A program made the translations under genes and the position numbers. DNA of 8,027 nucleotides. Origin: Erwinia sp. Its GTDB lineage: Bacteria; Pseudomonadota; Gammaproteobacteria; Enterobacterales; Enterobacteriaceae. The stretch lies in the NCBI GenBank assembly GCA_003512805.1, contig DOOK01000021.1, positions 1 to 8,027 on the forward strand, in the 5' to 3' direction. How positions within the stretch are numbered: the first letter of the stretch is position 1; every line of letters begins with the position of its first letter. Under the pieces are notes generated by a model. It ran no database searches and was not told where the DNA came from. It was given only the letters and a program-made list of their open reading frames with translations. Below, piece after piece: positions 1 to 5,780 of the stretch.

Positions 1-906
1 GTTATCCTGGTCGGTGGTCAGACTCGTATGCCAATGGTGCAGACGAAGGTTGCTGAGTTCTTTGGTAAAGAGCCACGTAAAGACGTGAACCCGGACGAAG
101 CGGTAGCGGTAGGCGCAGCGGTTCAGGGCGGCGTGCTGGCGGGCGACGTGAAAGACGTGCTGCTGCTGGACGTAACCCCACTTTCCCTGGGTATCGAAAC
201 CATGGGTGGCGTGATGACGGCGCTGATTGCCAAGAACACCACTATCCCGACCAAACACAGCCAGGTGTTCTCAACGGCAGAAGACAATCAGTCTGCGGTG
301 ACCATTCACGTGGTGCAGGGTGAGCGTAAGCGCGCGGCGGACAACAAGTCGCTGGGTCAGTTTAACCTGGACGGTATTCAGGCAGCACCACGCGGGATGC
401 CACAGATCGAAGTTACCTTCGATATCGACGCCGACGGTATTCTGCATGTTTCTGCAAAAGACAAGAACAGCGGCAAAGAGCAGAAGATCACCATCAAGGC
501 TTCTTCTGGTCTGAACGACGATGAAATCGAAAAAATGGTTCGCGATGCAGAAGCTAACGCCGAAGCTGACCGTAAGTTTGAAGAACTGGTCCAGATCCGC
601 AACCAGGCCGATCATCTGTCGCACAGCACCCGTAAGCAGCTGGACGAAGCGGGCGATAAACTGCCTGCCGATGACAAAGCGCCAATCGAAGCGGCTCTGA
701 CCGAGCTGAACACCGCGCTGAAAGGCGAAGACAAAGCGGAAATCGAAGCGAAAATGCAGGCGCTGATGGAAGTGTCCAGCAAGCTGATGGAGTTCGCTCA
801 GCAGCAGCAGGCCGCTGGCGGCGCAGCGGATGCAGCCGACGCTTCCGCGAAGAAAGATGACGACGTGGTCGACGCTGAGTTCGAAGAAGTTAAAGACAAA
901 AAATAA
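1..906 (+). CDS. dnaK: Molecular chaperone DnaK (Hsp70), 3' part only
   Basis: The gene is open from base 1 and ends at TAA 904-906, giving the last 301 residues of DnaK. The first window residue corresponds to about residue 337 of the 638-residue E. coli protein. DnaK is the cytoplasmic ATP-dependent Hsp70, working with DnaJ and GrpE in folding and in sigma-32 control. Visible are the end of the nucleotide-binding domain (VGGQTRMP, then VNPDEAVA and GAAVQGG), the interdomain linker VLLLD at window residues 53-57, the beta-sandwich substrate-binding domain ([14 protein letters not shown] onward), the alpha-helical lid, a low-complexity Gln/Ala tail, and the conserved acidic end [11 protein letters not shown]. 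The tail is richer in Gly/Ala than that of E. coli. dnaJ follows 106 bp downstream on the same strand, the standard heat-shock operon order. The promoter lies outside the window. Identification is certain. Confidence 0.98.
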   Translation, partial: VILVGGQTRMPMVQTKVAEFFGKEPRKDVNPDEAVAVGAAVQGGVLAGDVKDVLLLDVTPLSLGIETMGGVMTALIAKNTTIPTKHSQVFSTAEDNQSAVTIHVVQGERKRAADNKSLGQFNLDGIQAAPRGMPQIEVTFDIDADGILHVSAKDKNSGKEQKITIKASSGLNDDEIEKMVRDAEANAEADRKFEELVQIRNQADHLSHSTRKQLDEAGDKLPADDKAPIEAALTELNTALKGEDKAEIEAKMQALMEVSSKLMEFAQQQQAAGGAADAADASAKKDDDVVDAEFEEVKDKK

Positions 907-907
907 T

Positions 908-983
908 CGCCCTTTAGCGGGCACGGTGGGCCGCAAGGCCCCCCAGTGAAACCTACGGGCGTCGGAGTGTTCTCCACGCCCGT
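908..983 (+). promoter_or_regulatory. dnaK-dnaJ intergenic mRNA hairpins
   Basis: The gap between dnaK and dnaJ holds two stem-loops. The first is GGGCC-GCAA-GGCCC at 928-941, a 5-bp stem with a GNRA-type tetraloop. The second is larger: ACGGGCGT 955-962 pairs perfectly with ACGCCCGT 976-983, continuing after a single bulged C (963) into GGAG/CTCC with a TGTT loop at 968-971. No T-run follows either one, so they are not intrinsic terminators. As I recall it, E. coli has a G+C-rich hairpin of similar form at the same place. A role in protecting the dnaK message or setting the DnaK:DnaJ ratio by processing or partial termination is inference. Confidence 0.7.
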
Positions 984-1012
984 TCACGCATATTGAGGGC
1001 AGGATCACCATA

Positions 1013-2152
1013 ATGGCGAAGCAAGACTATTACGAGATTTTGGGCGTTTCGCGATCGGCGGACGAACGCGAAATCAAAAAGGCCTACAAACGCCTGGCGA
1101 TGAAGCATCACCCCGATCGCAATCCGGGCGACAAAGAATCAGAAGCTAAATTTAAAGAAGTTAAAGAAGCCTACGAAATTCTGACCGATGCGCAGAAGCG
1201 TGCGGCTTATGACCAGTACGGTCATGCAGCCTTTGAACAGGGCGGCATGGGCGGCGGCGGCGGGGGTTATGGCGGCGGCGGCGCAGACTTCAGCGATATC
1301 TTTGGCGACGTGTTCGGCGATATCTTCGGCGGAGGACGCCGTCAGCAGCGTGCTGCGCGCGGCGCCGATTTGCGCTACAACATGGAGCTGACGCTTGAAG
1401 AAGCCGTCCGCGGCGTGTCCAAAGAGATCCGCATCCCTACGCTGGAAGAGTGCGACGTCTGTCACGGCAGCGGCGCCAAAGCGGGTACGCAGCCGCAAAC
1501 CTGTTCGACCTGTCATGGTCAGGGCCAGGTACAGATGCGTCAGGGCTTTTTCACCGTGCAGCAGGCGTGTCCAACCTGTCACGGTCGGGGCTCCGTTATT
1601 AAAGATCCCTGCAACGCCTGTCATGGACATGGCCGCGTAGAGCGTTCTAAAACGCTGTCGGTCAAAATCCCGGCTGGTGTTGACACTGGCGATCGTATCC
1701 GCCTTTCCGGCGAAGGCGAAGCGGGCGAGCATGGTGCACCAGCAGGCGATCTTTACGTTCAGGTACAGGTGCGTAAGCACCCTATCTTTGAGCGTGAAGA
1801 AAATAACCTGTATTGCGAAGTGCCTATCAACTTTGCGATGGCAGCGCTGGGCGGCGAAATCGAAGTGCCGACGCTGGACGGACGCGTTAAGCTGAAAGTC
1901 CCTGCGGAAACGCAGACCGGTAAGCTGTTCCGCATGCGCGGTAAAGGCGTTAAATCCGTGCGCGGCGGCGCGCAGGGCGACCTGCTGTGCCGCGTGGTAG
2001 TGGAAACGCCGGTCAGCCTGAGCGAGAAGCAGAAAAGCCTGCTGCGCGAGCTGGAAGAGAGCTTTGGCGGCGTAGGCGGCGAGAAGAACAGCCCGCGGTC
2101 GAAAAGCTTTTTCGACGGCGTGAAGAAGTTCTTTGACGATCTGACCCGCTAG
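1013..2152 (+). CDS. dnaJ: Co-chaperone DnaJ (Hsp40, class A)
   Basis: This 379-residue protein (E. coli: 376) stimulates DnaK's ATPase and delivers unfolded clients to it in the cytoplasm. Domains in order: a J domain at residues 1-70 with the catalytic HPD loop at 33-35; a Gly/Phe-rich linker at about 75-108, with a long glycine run and the repeated [14 protein letters not shown]; a zinc-binding region at about 147-212 with four CxxCxGxG motifs ([32 protein letters not shown]); then the two C-terminal beta-sandwich domains and the dimerisation tail. The ATG at 1013 gives the universal start MAKQDYYE and is preceded by a modest Shine-Dalgarno, AGGAT at 1001-1005, 7 nt upstream. It is cotranscribed with dnaK and ends at a strong terminator 20 bp downstream. 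All key residues are present. Confidence 0.99.
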   Translation: MAKQDYYEILGVSRSADEREIKKAYKRLAMKHHPDRNPGDKESEAKFKEVKEAYEILTDAQKRAAYDQYGHAAFEQGGMGGGGGGYGGGGADFSDIFGDVFGDIFGGGRRQQRAARGADLRYNMELTLEEAVRGVSKEIRIPTLEECDVCHGSGAKAGTQPQTCSTCHGQGQVQMRQGFFTVQQACPTCHGRGSVIKDPCNACHGHGRVERSKTLSVKIPAGVDTGDRIRLSGEGEAGEHGAPAGDLYVQVQVRKHPIFEREENNLYCEVPINFAMAALGGEIEVPTLDGRVKLKVPAETQTGKLFRMRGKGVKSVRGGAQGDLLCRVVVETPVSLSEKQKSLLRELEESFGGVGGEKNSPRSKSFFDGVKKFFDDLTR

Positions 2153-2170
2153 GTTAATAGCGTGCAGAAT

Positions 2171-2202
2171 AAAACGGGTGGCTCAGGCCGCCCGTTTTTT
2201 TT
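2171..2202 (+). terminator. Intrinsic terminator of the dnaK-dnaJ operon
   Basis: A 9-bp stem, ACGGGTGGC (2174-2182) with GCCGCCCGT (2187-2195), has one T-G wobble and a TCAG tetraloop, and is followed directly by an unbroken run of eight T (2195-2202). It lies 19 bp after the dnaJ stop. The A-run on the left side (2171-2174) means it could also work weakly on the minus strand, ending transcription from the decayed minus-strand frame at 2226-2405. Confidence 0.93.
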
Positions 2203-2225
2203 ATTGGTTCAGCGGTGCAAAGGGT

Positions 2226-2405
2226 TCAGCGCCGGGTGCGCGTTGTGGCGTGCTTCAGCCGTCGCTCCAGCATCGTCATCCGACGGTGTTTCATGGTATC
2301 CGCATCAGCCATCGCGACCGTGTTAATCAGCGGAAAGCTCTGGGTATAGAGCTACCGGCCAGTTTGAAGGCTTTGCATACCGCGCTGATACTTCTTCTGG
2401 CTCAT
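2226..2405 (-). pseudogene. Decayed small phage-type frame with internal amber codon
   Basis: Read on the minus strand from ATG 2405-2403, this frame gives MSQKKYQRGMQSLQTGR, then a TAG (2354-2352), then LYTQSFPLINTVAMADAD and a basic tail ending LKHATTRTRR before TGA 2228-2226. The sequence on both sides of the TAG reads like one continuous small protein of 59 codons, and a CAG-to-TAG change would account for the break. The style (short, basic, next to a phage gene fragment) suggests a small phage accessory protein, but I do not recognise the family. No convincing Shine-Dalgarno precedes the ATG. The opposite strand is also open over 2178-2417, but that frame starts inside the dnaJ terminator, so I prefer the minus reading. 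The call is tentative. Confidence 0.35.
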
Positions 2406-2441
2406 ATAGCGACATAGCCAGAAAGGATACGCCTCAGGTGG

Positions 2442-2735
2442 ATGCCATATTTGCATATGCCGCGCGCCGCTTCCTACATAACGCTGGAGATTACCGGCAT
2501 TCGTGTGGAGCGGCTGCAGGATATTAGTGAGGCTGACGCTGCTAACGAGGGCGTTCCACCAGCCAACGACCTGTTGCCATTATACCCAGGAACCGACCCG
2601 ACACCTGAAGGCAACTTCGCTACAGCAATGGTGGCGTTTCAAAGACTGTGGGAATTTATCTACGGCGAGGAAAGCTGGCAGACTAACCCGTGAGTGTGGG
2701 TTATTGAGTTTCAGCGCGTGAAGAATCAGTTATGA
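2442..2735 (+). pseudogene. Fragment of a phage ASCH-like/'morphogenetic' protein, broken by TGA
   Basis: The frame gives LHMPRAASYITLEITGIRV and then ERLQDISEADA. This matches from memory the C-terminal half of a common lambdoid prophage protein (often labelled morphogenetic or ASCH-domain-like), whose pattern is IHMPRWASRI..LEIT.VRVERL.DISE.DA. The N-terminal half, normally including a GDRLWVRETW segment, is absent: an in-frame TAG lies at 2415-2417. After TNP the frame meets TGA (2691-2693) where the family has Trp (NPWVWVIEF). Reading on gives VWVIEFQRVKNQL, then TGA 2733-2735, which overlaps the next gene's ATG by 4 bases (ATGA). That tight phage-style overlap supports 2735 as the ancestral end and a TGG-to-TGA nonsense mutation. 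Conceptually translated, 2442-2693 still encodes 83 residues, but probably no working protein. Confidence 0.7.
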
Positions 2736-2929
2736 AAACGATTGATGTTAAATCAGCATTAAGGGCGTGTTTTAGCTCACCTGAATGGGCCATCTTTTTT
2801 GAAGTGGCTGATGGTACCGGAGCTAATCAGCGTCGCTGGGCTTATGCCGTCTCGATGAATATGTATCCATCCCGGGTTTTAGAGATTCACAGATATGAAA
2901 TTTACAGCTTATCAGATGGTGTAAAATGA
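2732..2929 (+). pseudogene. Truncated MmcB-like phage protein, N-terminal part only
   Basis: This 65-codon frame (MKTIDVKSALRACFSSPEWA, then FFEVADGTG, RRWAYAVSMNMYPSR and LEIHRYEI) closely follows the first quarter to third of a phage protein related to MmcB, a family of about 150-200 residues assigned to the PD-(D/E)xK nuclease fold. The usual pattern is RRWADAVSMNMYPSRGLEIHGYEIKVSRSDW. Here it ends abruptly with EIYSLSDGVK and a TGA. Two positions expected to be catalytic look changed: the Asp of RRWADA is Tyr38, and the Lys of EIK is Tyr58. The start overlaps the preceding ancestral stop by ATGA, and its own stop overlaps the next ATG by ATGA (2926-2929). The last ten residues may be decayed MmcB sequence (SLSDGVK against SRSDWVK), or the end of a different gene fused in by deletion. 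Confidence 0.65.
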
Positions 2930-3237
2930 AAAAAATTAACGTTGATAACCTTGATGGTCTGATCTTTACTTACTTCGGTATGGATTATGAGTTACACGGC
3001 CCTGGTGATAGCAATGAGTCGCAGATAGATGCGTGGCTATCTGAAACGCCAGCTGCTTATCAGCAAGGTCTGGTTGATGATATAGAGCATTTTCAGCTTG
3101 AATGCGATGATTTAGAAAAAGATTTTGATGAACGTTATGGTTTCGAGTTTTCCCCCGAGTTATGGGGTACGACCATAGAGGGTTTCTTCGATACTTTGAA
3201 GTTAAAAGTAGCTGAGTCGCTTTCAAATAAAAATTGA
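2926..3237 (+). CDS. Putative CdiI-type immunity protein (orphan)
   Basis: This intact acidic protein has 103 residues. Its N-terminal pattern, a hydrophobic LDGLIFTYFGMDYELHG (9-25) followed by a short acidic helix ending in LSETP (38-42) and a segment LVDDIEHF (49-56), resembles small immunity proteins of contact-dependent growth inhibition (CdiI-type), where L..L...YF.QD..L.G and D..L..TP recur. A later YGFEFSPELWGTT (71-83) also fits such families. These proteins bind and neutralise one matching toxin in the cytoplasm. No toxin gene or CdiA/Rhs C-terminus is visible upstream, so it would be an orphan immunity gene. It starts in a 4-base ATGA overlap with the truncated phage gene and has no good Shine-Dalgarno, so translation may rely on coupling. 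Base composition is AT-richer than the flanking core genes, consistent with transfer. Family assignment is from memory and moderate. Confidence 0.5.
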   Translation: MKKINVDNLDGLIFTYFGMDYELHGPGDSNESQIDAWLSETPAAYQQGLVDDIEHFQLECDDLEKDFDERYGFEFSPELWGTTIEGFFDTLKLKVAESLSNKN

Positions 3238-3259
3238 TCATGGATGGTTGGATTAAGTA

Positions 3260-3295
3260 TTATAGTCACTCGGAAATAATGCTGAGTGACTATAA
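3260..3295. terminator. Inverted repeat between convergent genes, possible bidirectional terminator
   Basis: TTATAGTCACTC (3260-3271) pairs perfectly with GAGTGACTATAA (3284-3295). The stem extends inward by a G-T and a G-C pair to 14 bp, around the 8-base loop 3274-3281. It sits between the stops of the plus-strand immunity-like gene (3237) and the minus-strand membrane gene (3323), where a shared terminator is expected. The flanks are AT-rich but lack a proper T-run on either strand, so termination would be weak. An operator or recombination site is an alternative. Confidence 0.5.
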
Positions 3296-3322
3296 ATTAA
3301 AGACGGCCATTCCAGTGATTTA

Positions 3323-3562
3323 TTACGCTTTTTTAAGCTCGGTGAATAGCGCTCCTTTTACAATGCTTCCAATTATAAATGTCGACAACAGAATAATGAT
3401 GGATTTTACTGATCCATCAACAAAAAAGTCTGGGATAGGATCACCAGAATGCTGTATGAATGCACCCAGAAAAAAATATGTAATAAATACGTAAATAAAC
3501 CCAGTCAAACCTATGCGCGATACCCATTCTGAAATTCGATACACCCAGTATTTAAGTGGCAT
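3323..3562 (-). CDS. Small two-helix membrane protein, unknown function
   Basis: The minus-strand frame encodes 79 residues. It has an amphipathic basic-aromatic N-terminus (MPLKYWVYRISEWVSR), a first hydrophobic segment at about 18-36, a short polar loop with a DPIPDFF motif at about 41-47, and a second hydrophobic segment at about 53-70 ending in a basic tail (ELKKA). This predicts an inner-membrane protein with two transmembrane helices. I do not recognise the family. The ATG at 3562 lacks a Shine-Dalgarno. The frame stays open upstream to a stop at 3616-3614 (adding about 17 residues ending LIKKLKAS), so the gene may be 5'-truncated or start at a non-ATG codon. It converges on the immunity-like gene. 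A membrane-bound immunity protein is one possibility suggested only by context. Confidence 0.5.
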   Translation of the reverse strand: MPLKYWVYRISEWVSRIGLTGFIYVFITYFFLGAFIQHSGDPIPDFFVDGSVKSIIILLSTFIIGSIVKGALFTELKKA

Positions 3563-3837
3563 GCTTGCTTTTAGTTTTTTTATTAAAATCGCATCAATTT
3601 GATAGGTTGGTGGTTAAAGTTTTGCAAATAACATAGTTGAACCGCCATTTCTTAAATAATTAATAACGGGGTGGAATTACACCCCTCTCATACCAATTGT
3701 GCTAACACACTGCTTACATTATCATATGGCTAAAAATGAATTTTATGCATAAGTATATATTATTCAAGGGGTAATTTAGGAGAGGCGCGATAAATTTACC
3801 TTTAGCTTCTATGAGCAACAGTAAGCACTAATCAACT
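3563..3837. other. AT-rich non-coding stretch
   Basis: Apart from the possible 5' extension of the membrane-protein frame (to 3613), I find no supportable gene in these 275 bases. It includes a short perfect stem, GGGGTG (3668-3673) with CACCCC (3680-3685), around a 6-base loop, and an AT-rich tract with the palindrome TATGCATA near 3740-3760. It separates two minus-strand blocks and may hold the promoter of the membrane protein or mark an old recombination junction. No clear -35/-10 pair or terminator stands out. Confidence 0.4.
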
Positions 3838-3984
3838 CTATTTTACGGTAAGCCAGCTCGGCCAGATTGGTTGTATACGGGGAGAAAGCATTTCACGTTT
3901 CATCTGCCGGGAATTATGAGTACCCTGACCCGCAAACCATACTTTGCCAAGCCCCGACTTGTTGATTTGATCCAGCGTTAACAT
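3838..3984 (-). CDS. Short unknown protein, translationally coupled to the gene before it
   Basis: This 48-residue minus-strand frame starts at ATG 3984-3982 (MLTLDQINKSGLGKVWF, then AGQGTHNSRQMKRE, ending IWPSWLTVK) and stops at TAG 3840-3838. Its ATG shares one base with the stop of the upstream gene (TGATG), the classic stop-start coupling geometry. That is the main evidence that it is real, because it is too short to judge by length. The sequence is basic with no hydrophobic segment. I do not recognise it. It may be a 3'-truncated remnant of a longer gene, since the sequence changes to an AT-rich tract soon after its stop. Confidence 0.45.
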   Translation of the reverse strand: MLTLDQINKSGLGKVWFAGQGTHNSRQMKREMLSPRIQPIWPSWLTVK

Positions 3985-4250
3985 CAGCGCAGCGCTATCA
4001 TACGCAGAATCAGATCCTGCATCTCCGCTTCGCTCGCAGAATGGAACACATCGTTATCAAGAAAAGATAACACACTGCCCAGCACGGCCTCTTCGATCAT
4101 GGGGGCCGAGCGAATAACCCCGGACGTTCTCTCACGACGAAGAATGACGCTCTCTTGAGTGCCAGGATATTCCATAACGCGTTTAACGGCTGGCGACTGC
4201 TGCGTGAGCGTCGTGACGTTAAACTGCATCGTGATACGGCGTGTCGTCAT
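3984..4250 (-). CDS. Unknown 88-residue protein of a small-gene operon
   Basis: The minus-strand gene starts at ATG 4250 (MTTRRITMQFNVTTLTQQSP). AGGA lies 6 nt upstream, whereas the alternative ATG seven codons in has no Shine-Dalgarno, so the longer form is preferred. Visible parts: a polar N-terminus; a central segment YPGTQESVILRRERTSG (28-44) with beta-strand character; and a helical C-terminal half (MIEEAVLGSVLSFLDNDVFH, then SEAEMQDLILRMIALR) with amphipathic periodicity. There is no signal peptide or membrane helix. Its start is 8 bp after the stop of the upstream decayed frame, and its stop overlaps the next ATG (TGATG). The three therefore form one transcript, as in phage or mobile-element gene clusters. 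I do not recognise the family. Confidence 0.55.
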   Translation of the reverse strand: MTTRRITMQFNVTTLTQQSPAVKRVMEYPGTQESVILRRERTSGVIRSAPMIEEAVLGSVLSFLDNDVFHSASEAEMQDLILRMIALR

Positions 4251-4258
4251 TCATCATC

Positions 4259-4450
4259 CTACAGCTGCTGCTCTTCGCCGGCGGTCAGCAGGTGAACCCG
4301 GCGCACAACAGCCAGTTCCGGATTCTCAGGAATGTAGACGAAGCCGTTAGGGGACCACGATTCTGCAAAATTCGGCATGTAGCCGGGCTTCCCGCCTGAC
4401 TATTTTGCGCCGCCGCCTACTCGCCAGTTCCGGTTCGACCACTATGTCAT
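4259..4450 (-). pseudogene. 5'-decayed first gene of the minus-strand cluster, with two amber codons
   Basis: From ATG 4378 the minus strand encodes 39 residues: MPNFAESWSPNGFVYIPENP, then ELAVVRRVHLLTAGEEQQL, ending at TAG 4261-4259. Upstream in the same frame the sequence keeps a protein-like character (WSNRNWRVGGGAK, TAG, SGGKPGY) back to ATG 4450-4448, interrupted by TAG at codons 3 (4444-4442) and 17 (4402-4400). Each could be a former CAG. I read this as the 3' part of a larger or decayed gene whose end lies 8 bp before the next gene. The 39-residue form could still be translated, as a purine-rich GGGAAG lies near its ATG. The opposite strand over 4383-4469 is also protein-like with better codons, so the upstream half is uncertain. 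Family unknown. Confidence 0.4.
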
Positions 4451-4550
4451 GCCCGTTTTATCCGATTAAGGGCGTTAACAGCGCGATGCGGCACGCCTCG
4501 TAAATAATTTCTCCGGCGGCCTTTTTGCCCGATAAACAACCGCCAACCAT

Positions 4551-4578
4551 TTTTCCCGTCGTCAGAAACGCGTATGCT
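4551..4578 (+). promoter_or_regulatory. Possible nhaA promoter
   Basis: A candidate -10 element, TATGCT (4573-4578), lies 16 nt after a poor -35, TTTTCC (4551-4556), and 36 bp before the nhaA start. In E. coli nhaA is driven mainly by an NhaR/Na+-dependent promoter with poor consensus, so a weak match is not surprising. I cannot identify an NhaR operator. The assignment is tentative. Confidence 0.22.
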
Positions 4579-4614
4579 GTCAGGCCGCACGATTGTTTAT
4601 CAGGAAAGATTGCA

Positions 4615-5775
4615 ATGAAATCCGCGATTAAGCGACTACTGAATAATGAAGCAACCGGCGGCGTGGTATTAATTATCGCTGCCGCTATCGCTATGTACCT
4701 GGCCAACTCGGCCGGGACCCAACAAGCCTACCAGTCCATTCTTGCCATGCCGGTCGAATTCCGTTTTGGTTCGTTGGATATCAGCAAAGATTTGCTGTTA
4801 TGGATCAACGATGCGTTGATGGCCCTGTTTTTTCTGATGATTGGTCTGGAAGTGAAACACGAGCTGGTTTCCGGCTCGCTGGCCACGCGTGAAAGGGCGA
4901 TGTTCCCTTTGATCGCCGCCATCGGCGGCATGATTGCGCCCGGTGCCATTTTCGCGCTACTCAATCATAACGATCCGCTGGCCGTTCACGGCTGGGCTAT
5001 CCCTACCGCCACGGATATCGCTTTTGCTTTGGGTATTCTGGCGCTGTTGGGCAGCCGCGTGCCGCCCGCATTGAAAATGTTTTTGATGGCGCTGGCGGTG
5101 ATTGATGACCTGGGTGCCATTCTGATCATCGCCTTCTTTTATACGCAGGATCTGTCGCTGACTTCGCTTGGCGTGGCCGCCGGAGCCATTATGGTGCTGG
5201 CGTTACTGAACAGGCTAGGCGTGCGTAATATCGCCATTTACATGCTTGTAGGGATGGTGCTGTGGGTCGCGGTGCTGAAATCGGGCGTGCACGCCACGCT
5301 GGCTGGCGTTATTGTCGGCTTCTTTGTGCCGTTGGAGAAGCAGAACGGCCATTCTCCGGCTATCCATCTGGCGCACGGGCTGGCTCCATGGGTAAGCTGG
5401 GTGATCCTGCCGCTGTTTGCTTTTGCCAACGCTGGCGTTTCGCTGAGCGGTGTCTCGCTGGACGGGTTGTTCTCCGCCGTGCCGCTGGGCATCATTTTGG
5501 GGTTGTTTATCGGCAAACCGTTGGGCATTACGCTGATTTGCTGGCTGGCCGTCCGGCTACGTCTCGCTGCGCTGCCGGAAAATACGCGGATGCAGGATAT
5601 TTGTGTCATTGGCGTACTGTGCGGTATTGGCTTTACCATGTCGATCTTTATCGCTTCACTGGCTTTCGATGCGCAGCATGAGGAGATGGTAACGCTGGCG
5701 AAGCTGGGTATTCTTACCGGCTCGATTGTTTCTGCACTGATGGGCTACACGCTGCTGCGCATTAAACTACGTTAA
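4615..5775 (+). CDS. nhaA: Na+/H+ antiporter NhaA
   Basis: NhaA is the inner-membrane antiporter that exports one Na+ (or Li+) for two H+ and is essential for growth at high salt and alkaline pH. The protein has 386 residues (E. coli: 388), with the hydrophobic pattern of a 12-helix carrier. Ion-site residues are present: D134 (TATDIA), the D164/D165 pair (VIDDLGA) and K301 (GKPLG). Also present are pH-response positions E79 (GLEV) and H226 ([10 protein letters not shown]). Although the frame is open further upstream, the ATG at 4615 is preferred: it gives [16 protein letters not shown], aligning with the E. coli start, and AGGA at 4602-4605 precedes it at 9 nt. The usual downstream activator gene nhaR is absent, and rpsT follows convergently. 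The gene lies immediately after the accessory island. Confidence 0.98.
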   Translation: MKSAIKRLLNNEATGGVVLIIAAAIAMYLANSAGTQQAYQSILAMPVEFRFGSLDISKDLLLWINDALMALFFLMIGLEVKHELVSGSLATRERAMFPLIAAIGGMIAPGAIFALLNHNDPLAVHGWAIPTATDIAFALGILALLGSRVPPALKMFLMALAVIDDLGAILIIAFFYTQDLSLTSLGVAAGAIMVLALLNRLGVRNIAIYMLVGMVLWVAVLKSGVHATLAGVIVGFFVPLEKQNGHSPAIHLAHGLAPWVSWVILPLFAFANAGVSLSGVSLDGLFSAVPLGIILGLFIGKPLGITLICWLAVRLRLAALPENTRMQDICVIGVLCGIGFTMSIFIASLAFDAQHEEMVTLAKLGILTGSIVSALMGYTLLRIKLR

Positions 5776-5780
5776 CCGAC

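Larger units (their letters stand above)
2203..4470. other. Accessory island between dnaJ and nhaA
   Basis: This stretch of about 2.27 kb separates two core genes. It contains only short, mostly unrecognised or broken frames on both strands, and its middle (about 2900-3840) is visibly more AT-rich than dnaJ or nhaA. Some pieces have phage-type sequence, one resembles a CdiI immunity gene, and the rest is unknown. No integrase, transposase, tRNA or long terminal direct repeat is visible. The left edge is best placed just after the dnaJ terminator. The right edge is uncertain, between about 4380 and 4500. I infer that it formed by several insertions and deletions and did not arrive as one intact element. 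Confidence 0.75.

Noticed and set aside
271..1011. A 246-codon open frame on the minus strand opposite dnaK
   Set aside because: It lies antisense to dnaK coding sequence, where biased codon use keeps the opposite strand free of stops. Its product is Phe/Leu-rich with no family resemblance, and it runs across the dnaK-dnaJ hairpins.
1139..1780. A 213-codon open frame on the minus strand opposite dnaJ
   Set aside because: It is antisense to the zinc-finger region of a certain gene, and its apparent alanine richness comes from the opposite-strand codons.
2206..2231. The direct repeat GGTTCAGCG at 2206-2214 and 2223-2231 as a possible insertion or attachment duplication
   Set aside because: It is only 9 bases, the copies are 17 apart, and neither marks a boundary. 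No matching copy was found at the other end of the island.
2178..2417. A 79-codon plus-strand frame after dnaJ
   Set aside because: It starts inside the dnaJ terminator stem, lacks a ribosome binding site and resembles nothing. The opposite strand gives a more protein-like reading.
2966..3241. A 91-codon minus-strand frame opposite the immunity-like gene
   Set aside because: It is fully antisense to the CdiI-like frame, and its composition (Asn, His and Tyr rich) is typical of a shadow reading.
3234..3494. An 86-codon plus-strand frame opposite the membrane protein
   Set aside because: It covers the inverted repeat and the antisense of the two-helix protein. The minus reading has coherent transmembrane segments.
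4525..4614. A 30-codon upstream extension of nhaA
   Set aside because: The family starts at the MKxxx..F/L..xxATGG region. The ATG at 4615 has AGGA 9 nt upstream, and the extension contains the likely promoter.
4458..4706. An 82-codon minus-strand frame overlapping the start of nhaA
   Set aside because: Its first part is antisense to nhaA coding sequence, and no ribosome binding site or family match supports it.
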